Shown here: in pieces, positions 11,113 to 20,549 of the stretch
Numbering within the stretch: the stretch's first letter is position 1
Layout: each line of letters begins with the position of its first letter
Assembly (NCBI GenBank): GCA_037367405.1
Contig: JAZKJV010007258.1
Coordinates: 62,001-126,000, forward strand
Direction: 5' to 3'
Length of the DNA stretch: 64,000 bases
From: Ottelia alismoides
Lineage: Eukaryota; Streptophyta; Magnoliopsida; Alismatales; Hydrocharitaceae
Notes under the pieces: generated by a model
The model's database searches: none
The model's input: the letters and a program-made list of their open reading frames with translations, nothing else
What the model was told of the DNA's origin: nothing
Made by a program: the position numbers and the translations under genes

Positions 11113-12075
11113 GGTAAACCTTTTGAAATCCTCTGACAGTCTGCTTAAGGAAATCTACGCTGCAAGAGGGTAAGTAGCACATGCCCATTTCTACTTACGC
11201 AGCGTAATTGGCACATCAAGATCATCTGCCATGTCCTGAGCTTGTAAGTTTCCCTCTAGAGAGGGCACCTTCTCATCCTGTATTGAATCTTGCTGCACAA
11301 ACAACTCAGTATTGCCATTAGTAGAAACAATATGCTCATTACAAACCTGAGGCGTGCTGGATGATGGGTAAGGCCTGTGAGCAGAGGGAACAAAGCGAGA
11401 CCTGCGAGTAAAAACACGTGGCAAAAACTGAACCATAGGTGCAGGAAGAGGTGGTGGTGGTGGCTGAGTAGGTGGTGGTAGAGCAGGAGTAGAGGTTGGA
11501 GGACCGACAGTAGGAGGTGGAGGCATGTATACCCCATTGTCAGAGCCTGATATAGCAAGTCTGTCAACTGTAGGAGAAAAATACATGACAGGCTCAAAGA
11601 AAGTAACGTCAGCACTAACAAAGTATTTCTGCCTTAGCGGATCAAAGCAACGGTACCCCTTCTGGGTACGAGAGTAGCCTACAAAAAGCACTTGACAGCT
11701 CACACAGAAAGCTTGTCACGACCTCGAGAGACATCATGAACAAAGGCAACGGATCCGAACACATGAGGTGTAAGGGAGAAAAGTTCATTCTCGGAAAACA
11801 TAATTGAGAAAGGAATCTTCTCTCCCAACACAAAAGAGGGCATGCAGTTCACCAAATAACAATCAGTAAGGATAGCATTTCCCAAGTAAGCTTGAGGAGC
11901 ATGACTCTGTATCAAAAAAATTCTAGTCACATCATGTAAGTGACGGTGTTTACGCTCAGCAACACCATTCTGTTGTGAAGTATAAACACATGAGGTCTGG
12001 TGAATAATACCAAGAGATCTAAGAAACTCAGAAAACTACAAGGTGCATAACTCCAAAGCATTATTAGAACAAAGT
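11113..12075 (-). pseudogene. Element F: integrase C-terminal part and proline-rich linker
   Basis: Descending from 12075: integrase residues around ALELCTL and LGIIHQTSCVYTSQQNGVAERKHRHL, then HAPQAYLGNAILTDCYLVNCMPSFVLGEKIPFSIMF, LTPHVFGSVAFVHDVS (GC usually found here replaced), FVGYSRTQKGYRCFDP and YFVSADVTFFEPVMYF. A proline-rich linker (about 11520-11420, with PPPTQPPPPPLPAP) and an acidic segment ending DDLDVPITLRK lead into RT. The ORF at 11703-11191 is open for 170 codons. The element is broken at 12075/12076 by a family-D LTR. Confidence 0.82.
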
Positions 12076-12545
12076 GTTGGACATGCGAGCCCACGACGAG
12101 CCATTATGCAATAAATGTTATTGCGAATATCATTCCCTAATCTGAAATGAAGAATACATAATTTGCATAATAGGTCCCTTAGTACAATTAGGGTTATGTA
12201 CCATGGCCATCTTGATGATCATACAGCTGTTGATTCAAATATTGAATCATAAAGGCTGGTGCTTGGACGAACATCTAAAGAGTTAGATTGTGGACTCATC
12301 AAGCACCATCAAATGATTATTAAGAGATGATCTCCAGCATGAGTAGGAGATGGCAATCCTTTCTCAGTTAGGCTGATATTTGACCTGACAATCCTTTCTC
12401 AGCTAGGCTGATATTTGACCGACCTCTTGATGCAGGTCCTCTGCATAGGAATAGAGATTCGGAGGTGTCAGATTAGTTAGGTCAAAGAGTTGACTTAACG
12501 AGATCGAGATAACTAAAGTCCTATATCATATGCTATCATAACCAA
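12076..12545 (+). repeat. Family-D LTR fragment, 5' end, inserted in element F integrase
   Basis: Starts TGTTGGACATGCGAGC and then follows, in inverse orientation, the outer end of the LTRs of element D (compare 33660 downward and 25462 downward): ATAGGTCCCTTAGTAC, GGTTATGTACCATGGCCATC, GAATCATAAAGGCTGGTGCTTGGACG, ATGCAGGTCCTCTGC and GGTCAAAGAGTTGACTTAACGAG are shared. It also carries a local direct duplication, CAATCCTTTCTCAG followed by the AGGCTGATATTTGACC unit, twice around 12354-12420. It is cut after about 470 bp. Confidence 0.7.
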
Positions 12546-12776
12546 AGTCCTTGTTCATTGCCAATTATCTAGCCTTTCATGAAAGAACAAAATATATTGA
12601 GGTAGAGTGCCACTATACTAGAGATATGATTCAGAAGGGCCTGATTGCTACTTCACATGTTAGTTTACAGGAGTAGACTACCGACATATTTACCAAGCCA
12701 TTGCTCAGAGGGCCATTCCAGAGATGTTCTTCCAAGCTGAGCATGATTGATATCTATGCTCCATCTTGAGGGGGAG
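12546..12776 (+). pseudogene. Copia RNase H C-terminal tail
   Basis: Plus-strand tail of copia pol: FIANYLAFHERTKYIEVECHYTRDMIQKGLIATSHVS, a stop, then TDIFTKPLLRGPFQRCSSKLSMIDIYAPS and the purine tract TTGAGGGGGAG. The upstream pol is missing. Confidence 0.8.
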
Positions 12777-12918
12777 TGTAGAGATATTCATGTAGTCTGT
12801 GTACTGTTTATTAATTTTTATTTCCGTAGTTGCTACTTATGTAATTTACCCATAGTCTTTCCTCTATATAAGAGAGCCTAGGGTTCTTTGGAATAATAGA
12901 TTGCTCTTTTCTCCAACA
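12777..12918 (+). repeat. 3' LTR of short-LTR copia element (142 bp)
   Basis: TG...CA element starting TGTAGAGATATTC after the purine tract and ending TCTCCAACA. It contains CCTCTATATAAGAGAGCC and a GGAATAATAGA stretch. Of the other LTRs its centre is most like those of element H. Confidence 0.82.
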
Positions 12919-13639
12919 AGATCCTATTATCAAATTGAGTTCATTGGTACTATCTTAATATACCCTCTTAAGTTGAGCATGCGATGCTTCTCTTAGGCAA
13001 ACTGAAATTTCTCTCATACACTGAGTACATGACAACATAGACCACCAAACCTCATTGTGTAAGATTTTTTATCCCAACGATTATGCATTTCCTTTTACTA
13101 GCGAGTAGGAAGAGTTGGAGTGCTGGACTATGAAATAATGAATTATTGAGCAAATCTAGGCAGAGATAGTGTCTTAGTCTACTCTATATCAGTATCAATT
13201 GAAGCCACAGATGTTAATGACTTTGATTTTGATAATGATAAAGACTTGGACTTATATTTATTTTTGAATGGCCTAACATTTCAGAAAATGTTCAATAAGA
13301 ACGTGAAAAGGAAGGACTCAAGCTATGAATAAAATGTTATTCTACTTTTGTTCACATGGTTGATACACCTAAAAGAATAAAGATAATTAGGACAAATCAT
13401 ACAATCTCAAAAGACTTGAAGTCTTGTAGTTTGAATATTTGAAGCCATGGAAGCTCAAAAGCATGAGGAGAAGGTGAACATATCTATCTCCAATTAAAGG
13501 ATGCGTGGTTCTTCGTGACAGTATATGATTAATGTCTTTACGAAATATCGTCACGTTAACACTTTGACTCAAAGTCAATATTTTGACTTTTGATCAACAT
13601 TTTACCTCTTTTATCAACATTTTGACTTGGTCAGCATGT
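12919..13639. other. Unassigned AT-rich sequence
   Basis: No coding frame I trust. A CTCTTAAGTTGAGCATGCGATG stretch near 12963 recalls the end of a minus-strand copia element (the ...CAAGTTGGAGCAT purine-tract border) but no LTR is recognisable. The 13560-13660 part is built of repeated TTTGACTT and TCAACATTTTGACTT words. Confidence 0.3.
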
Positions 13640-14035
13640 TGGCTTTTGGTGAACACTTTGACTTCACTAATCCGGTACCTCTGAATATCTCATTTTATGC
13701 ATAGGACCTGCATCAAGAGGTAAATAAAAAATTAACCTTTAAAAGAACATTACCATTGGGCACACACCTATACGGTGGCTACCCTTTTTTCCTTTTTTAA
13801 AAAAGAACATTATCATCTCTTTATTGTTGAATATCATGTGACAATGTCGGTTATGTCCTCAACATATTTCTTTAGATCTACAACATGCATCAACCTCTAT
13901 GGTCTACTTTAGATCAACAATTGTATTATATCAAGATGTCCTTGGTACATAACCCGAATTAGTGCAAACATAATCATTCAATTCAGATGAAGAAATAAAC
14001 AACTTTATTTCATTAATGGGTCGCCAAGGGCTTAC
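13640..14035 (-). repeat. Diverged family-D LTR relic
   Basis: Words shared with the outer part of the element D LTR in the same orientation as D: GGACCTGCATCAAGAGG (13710), CAACCTCTATG (13895), TGTCCTTGGTACATAACCC (13940) and ATAAACAACTTTATTTCATT (13997). Similarity is broken by a non-matching centre with TTTTTTCC runs. It ends at the LTR of element G. Confidence 0.45.
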
Positions 14036-14182
14036 TGTGGAGAAGAATACTTTATTCTTTATTCATAGAACCCCAATGTTCTCTTATATAAAAGAGAGAA
14101 ACCCTAATGGGTAAATTTCATACTACGGACAAAGGGAATAAATAATTGAAAAAATAGTGGCATAACATAAAACTCTTTAACA
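14036..14182 (-). repeat. Element G 3' LTR (147 bp)
   Basis: On the minus strand it starts TGTTAAAGAGTT after the purine tract CCAAGAAGAGGGGGAG (14198-14183) and ends TCTCCACA at 14036. TCTCTTTTATATAAGAGAAC supplies a TATA-like box. It borders an RNase H tail of the same orientation. Confidence 0.78.
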
Positions 14183-14560
14183 CTCCCCCTCTTCTTGGAA
14201 CATCTCTGAAAGGGTCCTCTGGCTAGAGCCAGTGAGCACGTCTATCGTCTGCTCACTAAACTGACATGAGATGTACCAATAAGACCCTTCTAGATCATAT
14301 CGCGAGTGTAGTGGTAGTCTACCTTGATATGCTTAGTTTGATCATAGAAGGCTGAATTGTTGGCAATGAACAATGTGGCTTGGTTGTCGCATTGGAGGTG
14401 CATAGGAAGAGGAACCTCTGTGGCTAGGATAGTCAAAACTGATCTAACCCACATCATCTTTCTACTGTCTTCTGCCATAGATCTGTACTATGATTCGACA
14501 CTCGACTGGGCGACAACTGTCTATTTCTTGCTCTTCCATGATACTAATGAATTCCCTATC
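14183..14560 (-). pseudogene. Element G: RNase H C-terminal part
   Basis: Minus-strand RNase H: SWKSKK-type start near 14550, VESQYRSMAEDSRKMMWVRSVLTILA, LPMHLQCDNQATLFIANNSAFYDQTKHIKVDYHYTRDMI, then a stop replacing Gln and GLIGTSHVS. The frame 14478-14290 is open for 62 codons; stops flank it. Confidence 0.78.
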
Positions 14561-15000
14561 ATTCACATGCACTTTGTGCTGGTGGTTGTAGGGAACCACG
14601 TGGTAGCACAGTGTGATGCATAATGTAGGGCATTGAGACCAAGCTCACATGCTCTGGTATGTGACTGCTCACTCTGGGAGAAAGAAGGCGGCTCGGTTGT
14701 GTGGAGGAAGCAATAAGAGGTGGAACCAGGAGTCTTAGAAGGCGATGACACCGCAGGAGGAGCAGAAGCACACAGTCAGTGCGAGGGAGGTGGATGTGGT
14801 GGTGGCTGTGGATGCCACGTGGGCACGCAGGAACGTGAAATTATTGCCTGGATGGTTGCTTGTGCTGGTGAGGTTGGAGAGGTAGGGGCAACATACAAAC
14901 CCCCGGGCGGTGGTCGCATGCAGTGGTGGTCAGCGTTGGGTCACTGGATGGGAGAGGAACAGGCTGAAAAATAGAAAAGAATGGAGAGAGTGCGGAGAAA
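14561..15000 (-). pseudogene. Element G: proline/serine-rich linker joined to RNase H
   Basis: Upstream of RNase H the minus strand holds a Pro/Ser/His-rich low-complexity frame (PQPPPHPPP, APPAVSSPSKTPGSTSY, TEPPSFSQSEQSHTRACE), like the linker between integrase and RT in element F (11520-11420). RT itself is absent, so G has an internal deletion from the linker to RNase H. The join lies near 14560-14640. Confidence 0.5.
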
Positions 15001-15177
15001 ATCCAGCCTTGATTTTGTATGGTTTGATTAACCGAACATTGACTCAAGAAGAGTCAAACTAACGGTAAAGACTGTGGTGTTAACCATGGCACGTTTTTAG
15101 GGATTCTGAGATACTTACGAAGAGTACAAGGAGGGCGGGTAATTAACAAAATTTATGGGGTTTGTGGTGTAAAAATC

Positions 15178-15182
15178 CTTAT
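15178..15182. repeat. Target site duplication of element H, left copy
   Basis: CTTAT immediately left of the LTR at 15183; the same five bases follow the LTR end at 20544. Confidence 0.9.
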
Positions 15183-15325
15183 TGTTGGAGGAAATGAGAT
15201 AATTATTTATTCCAAAGAACCCTAGGCTCTCTTATATAGAGAAGGCCTATGGGTAAATTACATAAGACGGAAGAAAGAAATAAAATATAACAGAAGAGTA
15301 CATAAAGTCTAGAAATATCTCTACA
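15183..15325 (-). repeat. Element H 3' LTR
   Basis: On the minus strand it starts TGTAGAGATATTTC after purine tract CCATCTTGAGAAGGAG (15341-15326) and ends CCTCCAACA. CTCTATATAAGAGAGCC is the TATA-box region. The same 143-bp length as its partner at 20402-20544. Confidence 0.92.
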
Positions 15326-15789
15326 CTCCTTCTCAAGATGGAGCATAGATGCCAATCATGCTCAGCTTGGAAGAATATTTCTCGAATGGCCCTCTGAGCA
15401 ATGGTTTGGTAAAGATGTTTGCAGTGCTCTCTTGAACTGACATGGGAGGTAGAAATCAAGCCCTTTTGAATCATATCTCTAGTGTAGTGGTAGTCTACCT
15501 CAATATGCGTTGTCATTTCATGAAATGCAGGATTATTAGCAATGAATAGTCCTGCTTGATTGTCACACTGTAGCTGCATGGATAGAGATACATCTATATG
15601 CATATCTTCTAATGCAGATCTTCTAACAGAGCTCAAACCCACATCATCTCTGTACTTGCTTGTGCCATGGCCCTGTATTCAGATTCAACACTCGATCTAG
15701 ACACCACTGTTTTTTTCTTATTTTTCCAAGAAACAAAAAACTACCAACAAATACTGCAAAACCTGAAGAAGACTTCCGATCCTTAGGTC
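15326..15789 (-). pseudogene. Element H: RNase H C-terminal half
   Basis: Minus strand from the hAT insertion point: DRKSSSGFAVFVGSF, SWKNKKKTVVSRSSVESEYRAMAQASTEMMWV, then DLHIDVSLSMQLQCDNQAGLFIANNPAFHEMTTHIEVDYHYTRDMIQKGLISTSHVS, followed by a frameshift into an unrelated frame through the DIFTKAL region. It pairs with 19289-19400 across the hAT element. Confidence 0.88.
15782..15789. repeat. hAT target site duplication, left copy
   Basis: CTTAGGTC left of the hAT end; the right flank at 19289-19296 is CTTATGGC, matching at 6 of 8 positions. The uninterrupted paralogous block near 20180 reads CTTAGAGC here, which fits an original 8-bp target of that form. Confidence 0.75.
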
Positions 15790-15806
15790 CAAGGTTTTAA
15801 AAAACG

Positions 15807-15890
15807 TGAGGCGGATCAAGGCGGTATCCCGTAAATGAGGCGAGGCGTAATCCTCGAGGCAGTCGATGCGTAAGCCTCAGTTTTTAGGTT
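15807..15890. promoter_or_regulatory. hAT left subterminal repeat cluster
   Basis: GAGGCGG, AAGGCGG, GAGGCGAGGCG, CCTCGAGGC and AGCCTC words within 85 bp of the left end. Arrays of short subterminal motifs are the usual transposase binding sites in hAT elements; the role here is inferred from position and repetition. Confidence 0.6.
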
Positions 15891-16081
15891 TAAAACTATA
15901 TAAATCTAGACTTTTGTAGAAAAATGCTAGAAATAAAAATGCATTGAAGTCCTGTCATTAAAGTTACAACATTGATTAACGAAATAAGAAAGTTTCTAGA
16001 GTCCAGCATATGAAAATAAAAAGGAGACAAGTTTCAAATCCAAAAAATAATGAAAGGTCTAAACAACATCTATTAATCTAG

Positions 16082-18697
16082 CTAAATTTCGTCACTGTCA
16101 GGAGCAATTTCTGCCTCAATGCCATCTTGCCCATCATCATCATCATTGCTAATTGTTGGGTCCCCTAGTGAGTCGTCATTATACTGCACAATCACATCTT
16201 TATCATCGTCTTCATCAGTATGTCCCTCACTTTCTTGAATTCATCTTCATCAACATCCGCAACACTTTTTCCTATTTGAAAGTAGCAAAATATAAAAGTA
16301 TAATTCCCTTAAATTGTCATCAAAGGAGAAACACAAAATATGATTTGTATTACGGTACCTTTCCCATGATGGCTCTTTTGTTTCTTCTATTGTCGTCTCC
16401 TTCCACCTTGTTCCTCTACAATATCTTAATTTAACGTGTCATCTTCAAGAGGAATGTTTCCATCAAGTTCATGAAAAGCTTCAACTTCATTTCAGTTAGT
16501 TGGAGTTCATAAATCCATCCATCATTCGAATAAACACATTCAAGCAAAGGGGATCTTCCAAGGTCTTTTTTCTCACTTCCTTTTGCTTCAACTTTAAGTT
16601 GAACATGCAGAAGACCAGGTCATTGAGTTTTTCTGGTCTCAAGTTATTTCTTCTTTTGGTGTGGACCTATCATTGAGCAATCAAATGTTACATGATGCAT
16701 TACATGTGTTATAATAATGTAAAGTTAGCATGCGAATGCAAGCTATGCGAAGCTTGAGTAATCACCTTATTGAAGGAGCTCCAATTACGCTCACATCCAG
16801 ATGCATTACATGTCAAGCTTAAAATGCACATTGCAAATTTCTTCAGTTCAGGAGTTTCATTGCCGTAGAATTGCCATCAATCCGCTGTAATTGATTGCAA
16901 AGTTATGGTTAAAATGAATTTGAAATGAACTTAACATATAGATATGAAAAAAGTTAAATACCAATGTTTCTTTTCTTTCGTGTCTCGATGGCACCTGGCC
17001 AGCCAAATAACCCTCTTGCATTGCTGAAAAAACTTATTTGCAAATCAATTTTCATCCTTTCCTACTTGTCAGCAACCAATCTTTCCACACAAGACAACCA
17101 TCCAACTTTCACTTCGTAATCATCTCTAAATGATGGGTCATATTTGCATTGAGGGTTGATAAAGTATGCAGCTGCATGTAAATGGGTATGTAGTTGTTTG
17201 TCCCACCTCCTATCAATAACAACCCATATTGGCTTGTATTTCCCCTCATCATTACCCAAGTTCCGAGAAATTTTTTCTTTGGCCCTATCCATGGCCTCAT
17301 AGATGAACCCTATCGGTGGATATCTTTCAGAGTCTACCATTCTAAGCACCATTACCAATGGCTTTGTTGTCTGGATCACGTACGCCACACTAGGCCAGAA
17401 TGTTCTACTTTTCAAGATAATGTTTTTTACACTTCTATCTGGAGCTTTCGTGGCGTAGGAGCTGCTTTTCCATGTTTTTGAAGTGAAAAATAACTCAAGT
17501 TGATCTTTGGCATCAAACAACCTCTGCAGGTCGAACCAGATCTCCATCAACATGTTTCCTCACCATTGCTAAAATCCAACCATGAGCGTAAATGTAGTTG
17601 ATAATCTTTTTTGCCCTTTTAAAGACAGACTCATGCAAGGTCAATTTTAAGATATCCTCCAGCATGAGATCGATGCAATGAGTTGCACATGGAGTCTAAT
17701 ATAAGTTCTTTCTTTTCTGCATCAACATCTCTATGGCTGCCTTGTAAGCGACATCATTATCAATGATGACTTGTATGATACTGCTTTCTCCAACCTCCTC
17801 AACAACCTCATCAAGCAAATCGAACATGAACGTGGCATTTTTTATTTCTTCGGACGCATCAATGGATTTCAAGAACCATGTGCCCTTAGGGCTATTCACT
17901 AAGAAGTTAATTAAGGTATGCCCTTTGACATCCGTCCAACCATTTGACATATGCAACCTACCTCTCTCCAGGATGCCTTAGCATCTTCCATTAGTGACTT
18001 TATAGTGCTAACTTCTTCCCTTAAGATCCATGTTCTCAATTCATGCATAGTTGGAGGTTTCAAACCCCTTCCAAAGTTGCCAATGTCTTGCACCATTGTC
18101 GCATATGAAGGACTAGTGGAAACATTGAAAGGGAGCCCATTTTCTACGAAAAATCTCCCTATGCTTTGGCAACATCTCTTCCTTTCTTCCTTTCTCCAAG
18201 ACACATTAAATGCGACCTGTGTTACATTATCTAGAGTAGTTGCACATCCACCACATTCGCTTGTCATTGCAGCACCTCGTCCGCCTACAAAAAGATCCAT
18301 AGGACCTCTTGCTTGTTGAGCTCCACTTGATTCGGAAGGTACATGCTCACCAAAATCAGATCCTCCTTGCATTGCATATGCTCCCACTGACGAACCTCCT
18401 GCATCTCTTCAAGTAATCTTTTTTTATCCAACTCTTTCTTCATAAAAACAACTTTATTCAATTCTCCACTTCTGGTGGTACATTTGGGCAACCACTAACA
18501 TTCTTGTGACTTCTCGCCAAGTGTTCTTTTAATCTCGCAATACCACCTGTAATGATCTTTTTACAAAAGTTAGAACTTACGTATTTAAATCCTTTCTTCT
18601 TTTGTTCTCCCTCTAACTCAACCTCTTTACAATATTTCCATGCAATATCCAATCTATCACGTCCATCATCATGTCCCTTATTTAATCTTGGAGCCAT
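16082..18697 (-). pseudogene. hAT transposase (BED-type zinc finger, DUF659, hAT dimerisation), degenerate, with introns
   Basis: Minus strand. Start MAPRLNKGHDDGRDRLDIAW at 18697; a BED-like finger follows (FCKKIITGGIARLKEHLARSH, first Cys of the pair lost). After a frameshift near 18460, a DUF659 region runs to 17696 (NGLPFNVSTSPSYATMVQDI, NGWTDVKGHTLINFLVNSPKGTWFLKSID, IIQVIIDNDVAYKAA, KRKNLY then a stop before the usual TPCATHCIDLMLEDI). 17553-17062 is an open central block (FFTSKTWKSSSYA, RTFWPSVAYVIQTTKPLV). The hAT C-terminal domain is at about 16880-16500 (DxWQFYGNETPELKKFAMCILSLTCNASGCERNWSSFNK). Three GT-AG introns restore the frame: 16885-16961, 16667-16766 and 16272-16358. The gene ends in an acidic tail and stop at 16082. 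A TGG to TGA change in DWW and several shifts show it is dead. Confidence 0.85.
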
Positions 18698-19099
18698 TTC
18701 TGAAATAGGATAGTGGCATAGACTATAGACCATTACATCATACATGTATAAACACAACCAAATAAATAAAGCAAAGTAGAACTCTTCTAATAAGGATTTG
18801 TTTACAAAAGTGTACACAACAATAGATTTTGAGCAGCAGAAAACACGAAACCATCAAAGGATGCAGGCTGCGGCACCACTTCTCAGGGATGGAGGCGACT
18901 GCGAGCCGACAACATGTCAATCGAAGAATCCGACATGAAGGGCGAAGAGGATATGTTGAAATGTACAAGAGAGAGGATAAAACTTTCTACTTGGGGAAGA
19001 AGAGGGGAGAATGTCGAGTTTCGCGAGCCCAACACCTCCGCCGTCGATACTTAGGGTTCCGACATTCCAGGTTCTATTTTTTTTGGTTTTTGGGGCTTT

Positions 19100-19271
19100 T
19101 CGTATTTTCCAGATGAGGCATACGCCTCACAAATGCCTCGGTGCCTCACCACCTCGAGGAACGCCTCATACATTCAAGGCGTACGTTGCCATATTCAGCA
19201 ACGCCTCTTGCGCCTCAAGGTGGTTTTTAGTGAAAAAAGCCTCGAGGCATACACCTCAGCGCCTCGAGGTG
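19100..19271. promoter_or_regulatory. hAT right subterminal repeat cluster
   Basis: At least ten GCCTC/GAGGC words in about 170 bp (GATGAGGCATACGCCTC, AATGCCTCGGTGCCTC, CGAGGAACGCCTC, CAAGGCG, AACGCCTCTTGCGCCTC, AGCCTCGAGGC, CAGCGCCTCGAGG). It mirrors the left subterminal cluster but is denser. Likely transposase binding array. Confidence 0.65.
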
Positions 19272-19288
19272 CGTTTTTTAAAACCTTG

Positions 19289-20033
19289 CTTATGGCATCC
19301 TGCATAATCTGCATCAGCATATGCAGAAACTGAGATATTTGTTTCATTTTTGAACAATAGTCCTGCACCTGGAGACAACTTTAGGTATCTAGATCATGTG
19401 TATGGTATCCATGTATACCTGTATGGGTTGTTCTATGAACTTACTCACCCGACTCACTGCAAAAGTGATGTCAGGTTTGGTGATAGTAATATAGAAAAGT
19501 TTTCCCACCATCTCTCTATATCTTCTCCTATCAACCTCATTTGTATCATCATCATATAACTTCATGCTAGGATCCATGGGAGTAGTCGAGGGTCGACATC
19601 CAATCATGCCTATCTCAACAAGCATGTCTGTAATATACTTCCTTTGGGTCATCACGAGGCCCTACGCATTCCTAGAAAATTCCAACCCCAGAAGATATCG
19701 TAGGGTACCAAGACCTTGGTAACAAACTGATGGCCTAGAAATGTTTTTGCCATCTTTATTCCCTACATATCATCTCCCGTAACAAGTATATCATCAACAT
19801 AAACCATGATAACAACAATACCTCTGGGAGTCTTCTGAACAAACAAAGAATGATATGAATTTGATCTTATGAACCCTTGCTTCTGAATTAGGTCAGAAAG
19901 CTTCTGAAACCATGCCTGCGGGCTTTGTATAAGGCCATATATTGCCTTATGAAGTCCACACACCATCTGACTCTCCCCCTCATTAGCGAACCCTGGAGGC
20001 TGCTACATGTAGACTTCTTCCTGCAGATCCCCA
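19289..20033 (-). pseudogene. Element H: reverse transcriptase (finger/palm part) and start of RNase H
   Basis: Descending from 20033: YGDLQEEVYM, stop, PPGFANEGESQMVCGLHKAIYGLIQSPQAWFQKLSDLI, then VVIMVYVDDILVTGDDM with intact YVDD (19805-19765), a stop, a frameshifted FVTKDLG region, MTQRKYITDML (19655), TPMDPSMKLYDDDTNEVDRRRYREMVGKLFYITITKPDITFAVSRVSKFIEQP, and RNase H sequence up to the hAT border at 19296. The N-terminal RT motifs before GDLQEEVYM are absent because another RNase H block is attached there. Confidence 0.88.
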
Positions 20034-20338
20034 TACATCTCTGTACTTGCTTGTGTCATGGCCCTGTATCCAGATTCAACACTCGATCTAGCCACCACTG
20101 TTTCTTTCTTGCTTTTCCAAGAAACCAAAGAACTGCCAACAAATACTACAAAATCTGAAGTAGACTTCCGTTCCTTAGAGCATCCTACATAATCCGCATC
20201 AGCACATGCAGAAATTGAGATATTTGTTTCTTTTCTGAACAGTAGTCCTGCACCTGGAGATGACTTTAGGTACCTCAATGTCATGTATATGGCATCAATG
20301 TGTACCTGCCTGGGTTGTTCCATGAACTGACTAAGATT
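20034..20338 (-). pseudogene. Element H: duplicated RNase H block placed before RT
   Basis: From 20338 down: SQFMEQPRQVHIDAIYMTLRYLKSSPGAGLLF, ISACADADYVGCSKERKSTSDFVVFVGSSLVSWKSKKETVVARSSVESGYRAMTQASTEM, then without a break YGDLQEEVYM of RT. Normally RNase H follows RT. The block is open for 106 codons through the join. It is a second copy of the segment found split around the hAT element. Its upstream edge joins directly to the leader behind the primer site (about 20330-20338). Confidence 0.85.
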
Positions 20339-20389
20339 GGGTGGAGGCTGGCGGCGGGAGGTGGAGGAGCGGCTAGGGTTTGGGTGGTG

Positions 20390-20401
20390 GCTCTGATACC
20401 A
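20390..20401 (-). other. Element H primer binding site
   Basis: On the minus strand it reads TGGTATCAGAGC, an exact 12-base match to the complement of the initiator-Met tRNA 3' end, directly inside the LTR. It fixes 20402-20544 as the 5' LTR. Confidence 0.93.
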
Positions 20402-20544
20402 TGTTGGAGGAAATGCGATAATTGTTTATTCCAAAGAACCCTAAGCTCTCTTATATAGAGAAGGCCTATGTGTAAATTACATAAGACATAAGAAAGAAAT
20501 AAAATATAACAGAAGAGTACATGAAGTCTGGAAATATCTCTACA
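20402..20544 (-). repeat. Element H 5' LTR
   Basis: Starts TGTAGAGATATTTCC on the minus strand and ends CCTCCAACA next to the primer site. CTCTATATAAGAGAGC is the likely TATA region. Followed outside by CTTAT (20545-20549). Confidence 0.92.
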
Positions 20545-20549
20545 CTTAT
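20545..20549. repeat. Target site duplication of element H, right copy
   Basis: CTTAT, identical to 15178-15182. Confidence 0.9.

Larger units (their letters stand above)
15790..19288 (-). mobile_element. hAT-superfamily DNA transposon (3.5 kb)
   Basis: Ends are perfect 17-bp inverted repeats: CAAGGTTTTAAAAAACG at 15790-15806 and its complement at 19272-19288, flanked by an 8-bp duplication as hAT elements make. It carries a degenerate transposase gene on the minus strand with a BED-type start, DUF659 and the hAT dimerisation domain. Both subterminal regions are crowded with GAGGCG/CGCCTC words. It split the RNase H sequence of copia element H and so is younger than H. Because the transposase is broken, mobility would need another source of enzyme. 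Confidence 0.93.
15183..20544 (-). mobile_element. Copia element H, complete LTR to LTR, non-autonomous, interrupted by a hAT transposon
   Basis: Minus-strand LTR retrotransposon bounded by two 143-bp LTRs and an exact 5-bp duplication CTTAT (15178-15182 and 20545-20549). Without the 3.5-kb hAT insert the element is about 1.86 kb. Order from its 5' end (20544) down: LTR, primer site 20401-20390, short leader, a displaced RNase H block (20338-20034), RT from GDLQEEVYM onward (20033 to about 19400), a second RNase H block split by the hAT element (19400-19289 and 15781-15350), purine tract, LTR. Gag, protease and integrase are absent. The LTRs differ at 8 of 143 positions by my count, so this insertion is not recent. 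Confidence 0.92.
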
